Position numbers and translations under genes: made by a program. From assembly GCF_030272615.1 (NCBI RefSeq), contig NC_081415.1:416916757-416980756 (forward strand): 64,000 bases of DNA. The letters are read 5' to 3'. The notes beneath the pieces are model-generated. The model did no database searches. It was not told the origin of the DNA and was given only the letters and a program-made list of their open reading frames with translations. Shown here piece by piece: positions 11,634 to 23,173 of the stretch (positions are counted from its first letter, which is position 1; each line of letters starts with the position of its first letter). Origin of the DNA: Cryptomeria japonica. Taxonomy: Eukaryota; Streptophyta; Pinopsida; Cupressales; Cupressaceae.

Positions 11634-11801
11634 ACGAGAGTCCCTCATGGTTTTTGTAGATAAGTTTTGGTTTGTTTAGTCTATAGTTTCTTTTTTGTTG
11701 GTGTTTTTGTCTTGGTATTTTAATAAAGCCTGTTTGCGTAACCAAAGATCCTTGAGTTCATGTCTAGTTCCCTTATAGTCCTAGTCCCCAGCCAGAGCCC
11801 A
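11634..11801 (+). other. Element A 3' untranslated segment
   Basis: Non-coding 168 bases between integrase and the right 5-kb repeat. It contains a TAATAAAG at about 11,721. I see no clear polypurine tract at its end (the sequence just before 11,802 is CCAGCCAGAGCCCA), which is unexpected if 11,802 is the start of a 3' LTR. Confidence 0.4.
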
Positions 11802-11886
11802 TGTTAGTGTCCCCTCAAATTTTTATTAAAATTTTAATCTTGCGGGTTGCCTTATGGTGTCTATTTTCTTTTCGGTCTTTGTATTT

Positions 11887-12306
11887 CTTCGCTTTGAACC
11901 TATGTCGTTGATCCTTTAAACAGTTCAAAATGTTCAAAGTTCAAAGTGCATTTTAGGTAATGTCTCTAGCGGCCTTTGTCTTAACTGAAGCAAGCGCGTT
12001 GTTGTTATGCATTTTGAACTTTGAACCCGTGAACCTTTTTTGGTTCAAGGTTCAAAAGGTCCTTTTGTGTGAGTCGCGACTATGTAATGTTATTTAACGA
12101 GCAAGTGTAAATGCGTTTAAGTTGGTATTGAACTTGAACCTTTTGTATTCTCTGTTCAACAGTTCAAAGTTCGAAGTCCTTTCACTTGTTAGTTATGGTT
12201 ATTGCTCGTTCCTAGTATTGTTTTGAGCCACTAGTTCACTATTGTTCTCACTGAATGAACTTGAACCATTGAACACCTTGTGAGATGGTTCAAGGTTCAA
12301 AATTTC
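11887..12306. repeat. Array of TTGAACC/GGTTCAA palindromes, right copy
   Basis: Same arrangement as at 820-1260: clusters of TTGAAC and GTTCAA words in both orientations at about 11,894-11,945, 12,010-12,060, 12,130-12,175 and 12,255-12,300. One cluster (near 12,130) has lost a CTTGAACC step relative to the left copy, consistent with slippage in the repeat. Confidence 0.55.
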
Positions 12307-12756
12307 ACTTTAAGCTGATTCTAAGGATTTTGATAACACTGGAGGCAGTGCGGTAAGAAGGAATATTCCCGACATCTAAAAGTTTAAAATTCTAAATTTG
12401 GAAAGTAATCACAAGGACATTAACTATTTGTGCAAAAGTGATGGGCAATTAAGAAAGTGTCAGGTTTTCAGTCATATCACTGTTACTTCACACGTTTGAA
12501 TGAGTCATTATGAAGCGTGTGTAGATTTTTCTCAATTTTCCTTCCCGTTTTCTTACAAAGACATGTAAATTCATCTCCATAATTTGTAAGGGCTATAGCT
12601 GTTATAATTGAACGAACTGGAGATGCCAAAGGTAAATTCAGCTCTACTTTCCTAAGAGGGTTTCATGAATTCACGGTGGTAATAGGCGAGTTTAGACAAT
12701 TTCCCTATACTATATTTCTTTAGTTAAGAATATTTGTTAGTGTAAGAAGAAAATCT

Positions 12757-15295
12757 TTGGTTTGTTGGAGTAAAATTCCATCTAGCTTTAGAAAGTCTAT
12801 GATTACTATCCTTTATTACAACAAGTCTATGATTACTATCCTTTATTACAACAACAAAAGTATGAAAGTCTATGATTACTATCCTTTATTACAGCAAAAA
12901 AAGTATGAGGAACATATTGTCAGATGGAATGGTGTCTTTGTGGGAAGAGTTTTTGAACTACAGGGTGATGTAAATAAAAGGATGTCAGTTGAAGCTTTGG
13001 AATTGATAAGTATATATGGCAGCTTCTTCATTCAATTTCCTAGGTTTACCTATCTTCAGGTAGGTGGTTTTGAGGGTGAACCATTCAAGCTACCTAGGTA
13101 TGGCTTTGATATCTATATACTCATTGAAGTGAGTTGACAAATCACTCATATTGATAAAAGGCTAGGCACAAAAGGTGAATCTGGAGTTGCCTTTCCCGTT
13201 GAACTTGGATACTACAACTGTAAGTCCGTGTCTAATGCTTTGAATTTGGAGTTGGAATTCAAGAAGATGAATATGCATCCCTATGTTGCTAGATGAAAGT
13301 TTGATAGCAGGGGCTATGCTATGGAAAACCTAAATGTAGATGAACACTTCTGTCATGAACCCTAGTTGGAAGCTTACTGGGAAAATTGTAGTGATGAGTA
13401 CGAAGTAAGGAAGAGACTATTGTGAAGATTTACTTTACAACAAGTAATAACCATGAGACTTCCCATCAATGTGTTTGGAGTACAGGAGGAAACAAGGGAG
13501 GATGTTCTTGATTTTGAATTTAATAAGGAAGTTCAAGGGCAACCAATCCCTGAGATTGACTGGGATAAAAAGGAAGACGAAAACATTCATGCTAGGACTT
13601 TCAATGTTATAAGGAGAACTGAGAAATGGTTAAGGGATCATAAATTTAGAAAAGGATCACTTATTTCTTCCCATGAACTAAGAGTTGGTTCGCATGCAAC
13701 AACTCAACTTCCTATTCCAACTGCTAACAAGATTGTTGATGTTGTAGGTGATACAAAGCCAGTTGTTTAAGAAATTCAACCCAGAAGATCAAAAAGGTCC
13801 TTGCTGAGTTCCTCACCAGTCCGAGTGACTTGGGCAAGAAGCAAGAAGAAGAGTAAAGAGCTAGCATTGAGCCAAATCATTGTAGACCTGGATCCAAGTG
13901 AGGAAGTTGAAATAATAATGGAGCAACAAGAATTGAATGAACCCCTGACACAAGATATGGACACAGGTAAAGAAGTAGAGGGTGAGATGAATCTAATGAG
14001 AACCCTAACTATTGTCAATTCACAGAGTACTCAGACATCCCCTCCGTCCAAAGAACCTTCAAGCACTCTGTGATGGTTAGAGGCTTCCATTGGGAAGAAA
14101 CGCATTGCGGTCCCAATCACAATTCCTATGGAAGATATGGTTAGAAAGTGACTTGGAAAAGTGTCCAAGCCAAAGAAACTTAAAACATAGAAAATGCTTG
14201 AGGTAGATGAGGCAAGAGGTCATTGGACAATCAAGATAGCTAAACCTATCCCAGGTAGAAACTTAGACAAAGCCACTGAAAGATGACTTCACTATGGAGA
14301 AAATTGATTTGGGGGTTGCTTCACGAGCGGTTGATGTCAAACACTTGGAATCCTCCTCAAAGAGGATGATTTCTAGATCATGGAAGGATGAAAAAGATAA
14401 AAAGGAGTTGAATCAAATCATCACCCAAATGGCTGAATGCATTAATGCTATACAACATCCAAGTCCTCAACCCTTGTCACAAGTGGCAGTATCCTTCAAC
14501 CCCAAGTCTCCAGCAAACCAAAAGATGTTAGATCAGGTTTAGAAGAACAGAATCATGGCGGAAATGTTCAATAAATGGCTTGATCTCATAATACAACAAG
14601 GCTCAGATTATATTGTCAGTTTGGTAAAAGTGTATGAAGATGCTGTGACTGTAAGAAAGGAATTGAAATTAGAAACTGTTGCCTGGGAGAAGGAAAGGAC
14701 TAAGTGGGTGGCAGTACTTGTGCAAATGAACAATATACAAAAATTTGGTGTGATGAAGTTCTTGGCTGAGAAACCTATGGAGAGTTTGGATGACAATGTA
14801 CTATATGTGTCGAAGAAGAATGTAGAGTGGTGAAATTCAATCATCAAACATGGCCATGAGGAATCTACAAGATTGCTGAAAGGGTTGACCGATCTAATCG
14901 ACACAATGCAAAAAGATCTTAAGTGCATTGACATCCAACTTATGAAAGAAGATGCTCAGATAATCAAAACTGCTACGGTTATGGTGAAAATCTTCCAGGA
15001 AAGGATACTGTTCACTAGGGAAACAAAATCCTTGACTACAGATGATTTATCGAAGGTGGCTAGAATTGAATCAATCCTCATGGTTTGTTTTGATCATCTG
15101 GAGGCGCATAAGGCAAAGGTTTCACAAGTAAACATGGATAAGGAGGTCTGGAAGCAACATATTTTGCATATTGGACTCCCCTATTTTCAAGTCATCCTGA
15201 ACTTCTTAGCTACACATTTGGAGTGGTGGGGTATGCACAGTTCTGCAACAAAGCAGGATAAATCAATGGTTTCCTCTACCACGATGGAGTCCTAA
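12757..15295 (+). pseudogene. Accessory ORF inside the 5-kb repeat, right copy (truncated, decayed)
   Basis: Counterpart of 1762-4945 lacking the N-terminal 250 or so codons through the internal deletion. Open blocks 12,757-13,137, 13,453-13,770 and 13,801-14,073 share one frame; after an extra A near 14,285 the frame continues at 14,294-14,542, 14,555-14,833 and 14,873-15,295 to the natural TAA. Where the left copy has lost one base (near 3570) this copy keeps it (about 13,910), so the two frameshifts are independent. Readable C-terminal features: MEKIDLGVASRAVDVKHLES, a lysine-rich helix (SWKDEKDKKELNQ) and heptad-like stretches from 14,640 to 15,150. Gene product unknown; same considerations as the left copy. 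Confidence 0.6.
12793..12895 (+). repeat. Triplicated 30-base motif at a deletion junction
   Basis: AAGTCTATGATTACTATCC followed by TTTATTACA occurs three times here (about 12,793, 12,823 and 12,865) but once in the left repeat (about 2518). It sits exactly where 785 bases of the ORF are missing. The pattern resembles templated insertion during end joining or replication slippage; mechanism is inferred. Confidence 0.75.
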
Positions 15296-16130
15296 TCAAC
15301 CAAGGGATGAGCTATCAATCGATCTATGGCTGTTGTCTTAGTTTCTTTTGTTTTTAAGAAAGCGGTTTCTTTAACCTATGGTTAAAGTTAAAGTTTTAGT
15401 TATGATGTAACAAACTATTAGCCTAGAGGCTATTTATGTTAGAATTTAGTTTTATGTAAGGGTCCGAAAAACTGTGATTTGGAGGAACAAATTTGATTTC
15501 CTTGGATTTCTCAAAAACTGATATTTCTGGTATTTTGAATGAAAATGATATTTTGAATGGAATCTTTAGAGTCTGTGTGTTTGAAGGATTCATTGATCTC
15601 TATTGGGATATATGTTGATGTGTGAAATATATCATTTCATTTTACCAGTTCTCTCTGTGTTTGTGGATTCATTGATTTTCATCATTTATGGGTTATCCTC
15701 ATTGTTGTTTGAATGACACTGATCCCCCTTGTCTTGTGAGACATGAGAGAGAATCGATCAGTATTTACACTGCATTGAGTTTACTTTAATTTAGGCTTAT
15801 GGAATGAACATGTGTGGAAGTAGAAGTCTGTGAACTCTACATTTGAAATGGGTCCTTAGTGATATTCTTTTCAGTCTTCATAGCATTCTTTTGTGTTGAT
15901 GAATGAATGCGAAAGCCTTTCGCGCTTTCTGGTGAAAAGTGTGTTTATTTCTAAATTTTCTGCATAAAAATTCATTGTAAATCTCACGAGGAGCTGCCCT
16001 CTAATGCAGAGGATGAACCTTAAATTGGTTCACCCAACTGTTGGTTCATTTGTTTTCCTTTCATAGAAGGGTGTACAAGAGTCATATTGTAATTTAAATA
16101 TTATTTAAAGAAGGGTAAATCTGTTAACCA

Positions 16131-16300
16131 ATAGATTTTTGGTGACTTTGTTGGGGAGTCGAATTACAAGACTGGTTGCCTAGTTACAAAGTATTAAGAA
16201 TTGGATTGCCAATTTTAAAGAATCTTTTTTGCATGACATCAAATCTTTGCATTTTAGATAGACTAGTGTCGTGGAGATATACTAGTGTCGCGGAGATATA
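16131..16300 (+). mobile_element. Stub of a further element A internal region
   Basis: After the right repeat the PBS (TGGTGACTTTGTTGGGGA at 16,140) and about 130 bases of leader match 5778-5935, then end in a short tandem duplication of ACTAGTGTCGYGGAGATAT at about 16,262-16,300. So the order is repeat, internal, repeat, partial internal, as left by unequal recombination between LTRs or by a second element truncated soon after its PBS. Confidence 0.65.
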
Positions 16301-17398
16301 TATTATGAATGGAAATCCAAGCATTTCTCAAGGATTTATGTCAGACCATCAAAAAGAAATTAGATTCCCATACTAGTATAATACCATCAATGACAAAATT
16401 CCCAATACCCTAGACCCTCAACAGGTGCCTAGACATATTGACAAAAGAGACTAAGATATACAACATTAGTAATATGAGCTAACTAGGGATCCAAACATCA
16501 CAAAAAATATTGAGTGCTTTATTTTCAACCAAAAGTCGACTTCTTTCCTATCTCTATTGGTGAGGTTTTCACCCAAAAAACTTTGTGGCTCAGTCCAGGG
16601 GAATCCACTGCCACAACACTAAGAATCTTCTCACGGTTGTCCACCCCAAATATCTCCTCCTCCTCCTAATCCAAGTCGATGCCCTTAAAATGTTCATATT
16701 ATTTTATCTGACACTCTCGCCCCTCGTTCAACTTCAAACCCAACAGATTTTGAAGGAAATCAATGCTTATTCAAATGAAGGTAAAATGCAACTCAAAGGT
16801 ATTAGGGTCTTAGATTGTGAGTATTGGCCACTTGGGAACCTCTTGGCCACTCCATTTGGTCATGAAATAATCCCATAGATAGGGGATTCTCAACCTATCA
16901 TCAATGTTTGCCAACAGAAGGTCCAACTCACCTTAAAAGGATTCCTTGAAGACCTTTTTGTAGAGTATTTTTGCTCCCACCTTTGACTCACCTGCCACAA
17001 GAACCGTCACCAAAAACACTATTATGATATTGGTGTTGATGTAATAGTAGTGATCTAAGAGAATGAATTCTCCACCCAAAATCTACCTAATAACATGCAA
17101 AATTATACCATGAGAGTAATTCATAACTACCTTGAACCTTTTCTCCTTAATTTCATTGATAAAAGACATTTGTATTTTATCCGAAATCAACCTAATGGGG
17201 GAATCCATGATAAAAAAACTGGAGAGCTAGAGAGAACTAGAGGAGTGATATGTCATAGAGGGAAAGCAAAGGATGAAAAATTTGGCATAGAATAGTGAAT
17301 GAGAAGTTTTAATTTATAGAAAAAAATTCCATCCTTATGTCCATAATATTGAGGAACTAGGAAATAAATGCATCATAATTGTTTGTTACATTGATGTC
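16301..17398. other. Unassigned segment
   Basis: About 1.1 kb with short open stretches (16,585-16,878 plus; 17,095-17,295 plus) but no recognisable domain or terminus. It lies between the broken end of element A and the 3' side of LINE-A, so it may be degenerate LINE 3' sequence or an older transposon. I could not support either. Confidence 0.3.
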
Positions 17399-17684
17399 TT
17401 ATCCAACACCTCTACATAAATCCTCAGGCTCCAAAGCATATGAAAATCCAACTTGTATTAGCTCCCAATCTGACTTGTCCATCCAATCATACCACAAGCT
17501 ATTTAAGTCGTCACCCCCATGGCACATTATGATGTCCCTTTGTGACATTTCTATTTGAGAGTGGTCAGACAAGTGGATAAAAAACAAAGCCTCTGATTTT
17601 AGTGGGATTTGGTAATGATTAGCCAACAATCTATATTATGATCTAATCATCTTCTAAAGAAGGAGATATAATGTCTCCTAGAAA
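17399..17684 (-). pseudogene. LINE-A region downstream of RNase H
   Basis: A 76-codon open stretch (17,399-17,629) and flanks follow the RNase H in the direction of transcription. No domain is recognised (readable words include SLWYDWMDKSDWELIQVGFS). It may be the end of ORF2 or 3' untranslated sequence; the coding reading is weak. Confidence 0.3.
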
Positions 17685-18301
17685 TTATCTTGGTCCAATA
17701 GATCCATATGTCACCCTGTCAGTAGCCAAGTTGACAAGTTTGTCTGCTTCCTTGTTTGCTTCTCTATAAACATGGTTGAGAGTAAAATTATCAAAGAGCT
17801 TTAATAATTTTGAATCTCTATCAACCAATGCACCCAATTTCCAGTTGGGTGTTTCACCTCTCCTAATCGCATTTACTACTAGTGTAGAATCCCCTTCAAT
17901 TTCTAACTTCTCAATTTTGAGATCTTTATAGAATATCAAACCTTGGATAAGTGTCATGAATTCTACCACATTGTTAGTTCCATTCTTAAGTGGAATAGCT
18001 AATCTGCCAACTTCTTCACTGCCCCAAGTTTGATAATGCAACCTGCACCTAAAGGGCCAAGGTTGCCTCTAACAACCCTGTCAAAGTTCAATTTGAACCA
18101 TCCTTGTGCTAGGAGTTTCCACACAGATTGTTCTTTTACTTTTTGTGTCTTTGATCCACCCTCCCCAATAGAAGGAGGGATCTTGAATCCATTCCACCTA
18201 AGCCTCATCTTGCCATCCCATTCTATGAATTTACCTTTCTTATGATGAATTGAGACTTTGCAATTAGTTATTTCTACTATACCTGCTTCAATATTATTCA
18301 A
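17685..18301 (-). pseudogene. LINE-A RNase H domain
   Basis: Plant-type RNase H at the end of LINE ORF2. Two overlapping frames join near 18,020. First motif: WFKLNFDRVVRGNLGPLGAG (about 18,065-18,124), the counterpart of the KLNFDG..RGNPG..G signature, with the first aspartate kept. Second: NVVEFMTLIQGL (glutamate). Third: LEIEGDSTLVVNAIRRGE (aspartate). Fourth: HVYREANKEADKLVNLA, the usual R.AN..AD.LA ending. The acidic set is present, so decay here is mostly a frameshift. It would degrade the RNA strand during target-primed reverse transcription. Confidence 0.8.
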
Positions 18302-18327
18302 TAAGATTCAAGACACATTGCTTTATC

Positions 18328-18890
18328 CTAGAAAATCCTCCTATTCCTTTCTTTCCATAGTTCCCATATAAGAATTGATGGGCTTATTATCCATAAACTC
18401 CCAAGCATTCCCATACTTATTTTTATGGGCCATTCTTTAAATAAACTCATAACATCATTGGGTAGTGCAGTTACCCATCCTAATTCAACACATAGTGACC
18501 TCCAATAGGAATGCAAGCAAGGACATCCTAAAAGCAAGTGGTCCATAGTTTCCTCATGGCCCTTGCACAAAACACATCTAGATGGGTCTTCATATCCCAT
18601 TTTATTGAATGTTTCATTGTTAGATTTTTCTTCTATACAATAGCCCAAGCAAAGGTTCAAGCCTTGGGTAGACAATACTTGCTCCAACATAGCTGAATTT
18701 GGATATCCGAGTCTTCCAATTGCTCTTTCTTGCTAAGAATTTGTATCCATTCTTAGTAATGAATTGGCCTAACTTGGCAGCTGCCCATGGCAATCTATCC
18801 TCCCCTTTTTTGAGGGTAATTTTCATGCTATTCAATGTTCTTTTTAGTATCTCTATCTCAACATTAGGAAGGGCAGGTCAGAGAAGTTCC
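18328..18890 (-). pseudogene. LINE-A zinc-binding region after RT
   Basis: The zf-RVT type segment between RT and RNase H. Best motif: CVLCKGHEETMDHLLLGCP (about 18,527-18,583) with two cysteines, a histidine and a further cysteine, then SYWRSLCVELGW. The block just upstream in transcription (18,620-18,835) carries EDRLPWAAAKLGQFITKNGY, the W....G.FT...Y lead-in of this domain. The two blocks are in different frames, joined by a frameshift near 18,680. Confidence 0.75.
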
Positions 18891-20879
18891 TACACTTCTA
18901 TCAAAGAGTTAGATTATTGTTAAAAGTGATCATATAATCTTTGAGATGAGTCCCCCAATTATGATTTAGATATTCTTTTGTTTGTCCTATATCTATAATA
19001 CTGTCCAAACTTGGGTAACCACCCCATAAATCTTCCCAAAATAAGGTCAAGTTACCATCCGAAACATCCCAAGTTAAATGTTTAGTTATCACTGATCTGC
19101 AACTTAGAAAGAAGTTCCACACCCTAGATCCTTTTAGTGGGTCAGCAACCCTCAGAATATTTGTTGGGTCATTACTATTTATATATTTTTCTTGAAGGAT
19201 CTCAACCCACTTCAAGTTAGGCTCCTTGTACATTTTCCATACCAACTTCACTCCCAAGGCTAGGTTCTGCCATGCTTGGTTACCCAGTCCTACGACACCT
19301 TTTTCTTTTGACTTGTACATTTTTTCCCAAGAGATAAGAGCAACCTTTTTTTTTTTTCTGCATTCCCTTGCCAAAGACATTTCCTCATCATTTTCTGACA
19401 TAAAAAAACTTCTAGCGAGGAGGACCAAATGTGAGAGCAAATAAATTGGTAACGAGGAGATGGTCTCTTTCAACATGACAATCCTACCTACCCAAGATAA
19501 CCATTTCCCTTTCCATGAGTCCAATTTTTTCTCCATTTTAACCTTTAGAGGGTCCCATAACTTAGTGTTCCTCAAACACTTGTCAATCGGTAGCCCAAGG
19601 TAGGTACATGGTAATTGTCCCTTCTCGAATTCCAATATTCTCAAGATTTCAAATTCTTTTCAAGGGGCTACCACAAAGAAGAACACTTTTGAGTTCTCCA
19701 TACTTATCTCTTAGCCTTAGCCAAAGTGTATTGGCTTAATATACTTTTGAAATGCCTTACTTCCTCTTTCCTAGAATTGCCCATTAACATTGTGTCATCA
19801 ATAAATTGTTGACGTGTGATTTCTTCCAAGGAGCCAGTCACTTAGATACCAGTGATATGACCACTCATTTGTGACTATTTAATAACCATACCCAAGGCTT
19901 CCACCATTATAATAAACAAGAAGGGTGACAAAGGAACTTCTTTCTAAAGCCTCCTACATGCCTCAAAAATACCTTCCGGAGTACCATTTACCAAAACTGA
20001 AAAATCTTGGTGTGGAGATGCAGGTAAATATCCAATTGATCCATTGCCTATTAAAACCAAAAGCCTCTAACACTTCGCATAAAAATCTTTGGTCCACTTT
20101 GTCATATGCCTTTTTAATATCTAACTTAATGAGCATTTCAGGTTCCTGGTTGCACTAAAGTGAATGGATTGCCTCTTGAGCTATGATTACCTCATCTAGA
20201 ATCGATCTACTAGGGACAAAACTCATTTGTTCCTACAAAACAACAAGAGGAAAAACCACCTTAATCCTGTTTTCCATTACTTTTTATAGTGCTTTGCATA
20301 ACGTATTGCAAAGGGATAGTGGCTTGAAGTCCCCAAGAGTTTTCAGCTTCCCCTTTTTGGGGATTAAAGCTATGAATGTGTTATTGATCTCCTTAAGTAA
20401 TTTGCCAATTTGGTAGCTTCCAATGCATCAACCAAATCTTGACCAACAATATCCCAATACTTATGATAACAGCTTGTCAGGAAGCCATCTGGGCTAGGGG
20501 CTTTGTTTGAGTGTAACTTCTTGATACCTAGTTCTACTTCTTCCATTTGATCTTGGCATTCAACCTTTTATTCTGCTCTTCCTTGACTATTTTGGGGATC
20601 AATTCCCATATTCTATTTTGCTCCACCAAGTTGGATCTTGCATAACTATTAAGTAACTATTGGAAGAAATTAACAGTATCTGAAGCAATATCCTTAGGTT
20701 CTTGAATAAAAGAGCCATCTTCCTTTATGATCTTTGATATCCTATTGACATCCCTCCTTTGTTTGGCTATATTGTGAAAGAATTTAGTTTTCTTATCTCT
20801 ATTTGCTATCTAGAACTCTCTTGATTTTTGCCACCAATAGGTTTCTTCCTATGTAGAATATCTTCATATCTTTCAATGA
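18891..20879 (-). pseudogene. LINE-A reverse transcriptase
   Basis: L1-type RT read on the minus strand. From N to C: NKAPSPDGFL (about 20,490), a DFKPLSLCNTL segment (about 20,300), MSFVPSRSILDEVIIAQEAI (about 20,170-20,230; usual GFVPGRSI), IKLDIKKAYD (about 20,110), QQFIDDTMLM (about 19,800; usual FADD, so the first residue after F is changed but both aspartates remain), CTYLGLPIDKCLRN (about 19,580) and WKGKWLSWVGRIVMLK. The block 18,901-19,644 is one open frame of 247 codons; the catalytic part has several stops and shifts. It would copy the LINE RNA at a nicked target. Confidence 0.8.
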
Positions 20880-23108
20880 TTATTTCTCTTTCAAGAAGCC
20901 TTCTTGGTCCATACCATTTGCAATGAGTAATTCATTCAATTTTTCTAGTTCTTCCTCAATACTTCTCTTAGTTTCAAAGATGTCCTTAAAATTCTCCTTG
21001 TTCCAAGTGATCAATCTTTGCTTCACATGTTTTAGTCTGTCCATAAAGAAGAATGATTTTAACCCCTCATAATCTTCCTCAACCCACCGTTCTTTAATAA
21101 AATCCATAAAATTGTCATCTTTCATCCACATATTTTCAAACTTAAAAGGAGACCTAAAGGGCTTGTCATCTCCTTTGATTAGAAATTGGATTGGGTAATG
21201 GTTTGAACGTGAACATGGGAGTATGGAGCCATTGAGAGTATAGGAAAAGGTTGATAAATCTCTCTTAAAGAAAAAATTGTCCAACTTTTTTACAATGTTG
21301 CTAAAACCTATTATTCTGTCATTCTAGGTGAAGTTGGCACCCTTGAGCTCAATATCTAAAAGCTCCTCTCTAGAAACCCAGCTTTCGAAATCCACCCATT
21401 ATTGACTAGGTTTGTTCACTTCTCCTCTCTCATCTTCTCTTTTGAGGATAGCATTTAAGTCTCCCCCAATAATACTAAACTGTGAGGGGAAAGCCTCAAT
21501 GAAAGTGTCTAATTCCCCCCACAACTCTCTTTTCCTACCCCAATTATTTGGGCCATACATGTTGATAAGCTATATTTTAAACTTTGAATTTAAAGATCTG
21601 ATGTTTCCTCCAATCAAGTTATTGCCACTACCTCCAAACTTAAAATACACAATTGAGTAATCCTAAAAAATGGCCACACCCCCAAAAGCACCCTTTGACG
21701 ACACCTCAACTATTGGAAGTATGTGTTGTCATGGTTTTCATTGATGTCAAACTTGTTGTTCCAAATTTTTATTGGTCTGGAATGTCTACGGTGTAGAGAT
21801 ATCTTGCTGTGTTGGTGTTGTAGGTGTTCATTGACTGTTCCGGAAGTGTTCGGGTCCAAAAAGTGTTGTTGATGTTGATTTCTATGGTTATCTTTGTTGG
21901 ATATAGTTTTGATATCATGGATATGATTGTTTTGTGGTTCATAAATATCTTTGTATTCTCTAGATGTTGTAGCATCGTTCACTTCTTATTGTGATATTCT
22001 ATTAATGACCTATCCTTAGGTTTGAATATGATTTGTGGGAGATTGTTTGACGTGTTATGGGTCTCACCGTAGGATGTGGAGATTTGAATTTGAGTTATTT
22101 TTGCATTAGAGAGTATGTTTTGTCCATTAATTGCTTATATGGATTCGTAGCATGCGGATATATTGTTGGTTATGTTCTGGTGATTGCGGATCGGTGGACT
22201 GATCTTTGGAAGATGTCTTTTGGTCCCCTCTTTCTCTTGGAGTGGATCAACATGTGCATTTTTGGTCTAGAAGGTATATTTTGGTTTAGGTTGACTTGGT
22301 TCAAGCTTTGATGATCTATCTTGTATATAAGGAATGTGTATGATTGAGTAGTGTGCATGAGCCAGAGAGGAGGATGAGAAGAATGTGGTAGACTAAATAA
22401 GTGAAGAAGCATAGATGTGTGATGTGAAGATAATCAATTAAGCTCAATGAAGAGCAAAGAAGAAGAGTTGTGTTCAAATGATAAGAAAGTTGTCCTGAGA
22501 CTATGGAAGATAAATGAGATAGAGTGTTGGCAGTTGAGGTCTGAGTTGTGTGTGTGGTAATGTTGGTCACTTGATGTAGAGTTCAAGGATAGCTTCATGA
22601 TCAGGAGATCCTTCTTTTCATACCATTTTTGTATCTTGCCCTGTTGCAGTTAGCTTCAAGTTTTGCAAGTCCTCTTTTGTATCTTGTTCCATGAGCAGTT
22701 AGCCTAGGTTTGCAAGTTCGGAGCAGTAAGATCTTTTCTTTGTAATTTGATATACATAATGGATATATTTTGTGGGCAGGCACTCACCGTGGTTTTTCCC
22801 TGTTTGGGTTTTCCATGTAGAAAATCTTGGTGTTCATGTGCTGGATGTGCATTAATATTTAATTGTTTATGTGCTGCATTAATTTTTATTTTGGACTGAT
22901 TCCCCACCCTATCAGTCCTACCTTGGGTTCAACATCAACAATCCCTCTGATTCTTAAACTTCCCTATGAAACCTTCAACCTCTTTCATTGCTAGTTTAGT
23001 TTCTTGTATTAGAATCACTTTTTCCTTGGTCAAACCAATTCTATGTTTGACCAAGTGTCTCTTGTTAGGGGCATTTAATCCCCTATCATTCCAAGATAAG
23101 AGAATCAT
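20880..23108 (-). pseudogene. LINE-A ORF2 start and apurinic-type endonuclease, split by a solo LTR
   Basis: ORF2 begins at ATG (complement of 23,106-23,108), five bases past the ORF1 stop. First motif: MILLSWNDRGLNAPNKRH, then VILIQETKL with the catalytic glutamate (about 23,010). The domain is then interrupted by solo LTR S1 (21,711-22,934) and resumes with SSKGAFGGVAIF (about 21,665-21,700), INMYGPNN, IIGGDLNAILKREDERGE (about 21,420-21,475) and, in the block 20,880-21,284, SNHYPIQFLIKG, where the usual S-D-H reads S-N-H. The enzyme nicks target DNA. Broken by the insertion, a TAG in place of Trp near 21,665 and frameshifts. Confidence 0.8.
21711..22934 (+). mobile_element. Solo LTR S1 (copia-like family) inside LINE-A endonuclease
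   Basis: Starts TATTGG (TGTTGG with one transition) and ends TTCAACA. It is flanked by an exact 5-base duplication TCAAC (21,706-21,710 and 22,935-22,939). Near its start it has GTTGTCATGG...TTGATGTC and near its end CCGTGGTTTTTCCC, both shared with the copia LTR at 51,530-52,417 (which lies in the opposite orientation), so it is a plus-orientation member of a related family. No internal region remains, as after LTR-LTR recombination. Short open stretches inside are not genes. Confidence 0.8.
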
Positions 23109-23173
23109 GGTCCCTAGGGAAGGGGGTTTACCTTCCTAAGTCCCATTAGTTCACTTATTTTCTTTTGGTCCTC

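Larger units (their letters stand above)
5778..11801 (+). mobile_element. Element A: Tat-like Ty3/gypsy internal region
   Basis: Order on the plus strand: PBS, gag, protease, RNase H of the extra (archaeal-like) type, reverse transcriptase, ordinary gypsy RNase H, integrase. A single ancestral gag-pol frame can be followed with many stops and a few frameshifts, so the element is dead. The extra RNase H and the arginine-type PBS place it near the Tat lineage. It differs from the order I know best for that lineage (extra RNase H after the ordinary one) because here it comes before RT. Confidence 0.75.
11802..16130 (+). repeat. 5-kb direct repeat, right copy (probable 3' LTR of element A)
   Basis: Starts TGTTAGTGTCCCCTC and ends GTTAACCA, matching 742-5777 with frequent single-base differences but good collinearity. 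One large difference: bases equivalent to about 1732-2516 of the left copy are absent here and the junction holds a triplicated 30-base motif (12,793-12,895). Homology does not stop at 16,130 but runs through the PBS to about 16,290. Confidence 0.6.

Noticed and set aside
16585-16878. 97-codon plus-strand ORF in the unassigned segment
   Set aside because: No domain, no neighbours of the same frame, and start by a non-ATG codon; cannot be told from chance.
22057-22907. Several ORFs inside solo LTR S1
   Set aside because: They lie inside an LTR with target duplication; short and without motifs.
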